From Halorubellus sp. JP-L1 (GTDB lineage: Archaea; Halobacteriota; Halobacteria; Halobacteriales; Natrialbaceae): a stretch of DNA of 64,000 bases. The notes beneath the pieces are model-generated. The model saw only the letters and a list, made by a program, of their open reading frames with translations, had not been told where the DNA came from and made no database searches. The translations under genes were made by a program, and so were the position numbers. Position 1 is the first letter of the stretch. Each line of letters opens with the position of its first letter. Positions 63,821 through 64,000 of this stretch are shown here, piece after piece. Location of the stretch: contig NZ_JAAOIR010000001.1 of NCBI RefSeq assembly GCF_011440375.1, forward strand, positions 1,550,001 to 1,614,000, written 5' to 3'.

Positions 63821-64000
63821 CTACGCGGTCGGTTCGAGACCGATCGGCGTCGCTTCGCGTCGATAGGACTCGTACAGCGACGCCGCCCACGCTCGCGCCA
63901 CCGGGTCCTCGGTGTCGACGAGCACCGCGACCGCCCCGCTGTCGGGGTCGCAGCCGCTGATCGCGACCCTGGTATCGAGGATGCCGACGCCGAACGCGGG
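63821..64000 (-). CDS. C-terminal end of a haloarchaeal transcription-regulator-like protein
   Basis: The frame is open to the window edge, giving the last 59 residues and a TAG stop. The text, VGILDTRVAISGCDPDSGAVAVLVDTEDPVARAWAASLYESYRREATPIGLEP, resembles the C-terminal sensor domain of haloarchaeal winged-helix regulators (FilR1-type, from memory). The DNA-binding half, if present, is outside the window. It lies on the same strand as and upstream of osmC, with about 145 bases between. Confidence 0.55.
   Translation of the reverse strand, partial: PAFGVGILDTRVAISGCDPDSGAVAVLVDTEDPVARAWAASLYESYRREATPIGLEPTA

Overview
The window is chromosomal DNA of a halophilic archaeon (class Halobacteria). 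The evidence is very high GC, a strong G/C bias at third codon positions, acidic proteins rich in Asp and Glu, many leaderless genes with a TATA-like box 25-30 bases before the start codon, and archaeal marker genes: RNA polymerase subunits H, B'', B', A' and A'', aEF-2, aIF5B, S12, S7, L10e, a Nob1-like protein and archaeal-type GAPDH. The genus cannot be fixed from sequence alone. About 61 protein genes (two cut by the window edges) and four tRNA genes can be supported. The many long overlapping open frames are shadows of GC-rich genes.

Layout. 1-8.4 kb: end of a formate/nitrite-type channel fused to universal-stress domains, glucose-6-phosphate isomerase, a CPBP membrane protease, a PRC-barrel/nob1 pair divergent from infB, an acetyltransferase and a small hydrolase. 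8.5-22.8 kb: the information-processing core, read leftwards: rpoH-rpoB''-rpoB'-rpoA'-rpoA''-nusA, then rps12-rps7, then fusA. Two divergent genes of uncertain function (11.5-13.2 kb) separate rps7 from fusA. 22.9-24.0 kb: two identical tRNA-Asp genes flank a lower-GC PD-(D/E)XK nuclease-like gene, and each tRNA is followed about 125 bases later by a second copy of its 3' end. 24.4-29 kb: a membrane-anchored Ig-like protein, three methyltransferase genes (two of isoaspartyl type), a zinc-finger protein and a DUF5806-like gene. 30-37 kb: a peptide/nickel-type ABC importer (fused double ATPase, Tat lipoprotein receptor, two permeases). 37-49 kb: dihydroorotase, a lipoate-ligase-like protein, an M23-like protein, a DHH phosphoesterase, three universal-stress proteins, an aminopeptidase, GAPDH, a Cys-rich copper-storage-like protein, Hsp20 and an ATP-grasp ligase. 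49-56.5 kb: L10e, small DNA-binding-type proteins, an AT-rich stretch with one origin-recognition-box-like site, a DUF2071-type protein, DsrE, an internally duplicated membrane protein, tRNA-Phe with a 3'-end echo, a GNAT enzyme and tRNA-Val. 56.5-64 kb: DUF192 protein, an MsbA-type ABC exporter followed by four covarying hairpins, a creatininase-family enzyme, an MFS transporter, an ArsR-like zinc protein, OsmC, and the end of a regulator-like gene.

The most unusual signals are non-coding: (i) tRNA 3'-end echoes at near-constant distance after three tRNA genes, one set bracketing a nuclease gene; (ii) a hairpin family with compensatory base changes after infB and the ABC exporter; (iii) three unrelated intergenic tandem-repeat families with 31-, 21- and 22-base units; and (iv) an isolated ORB-like element in a low-GC intergenic region.
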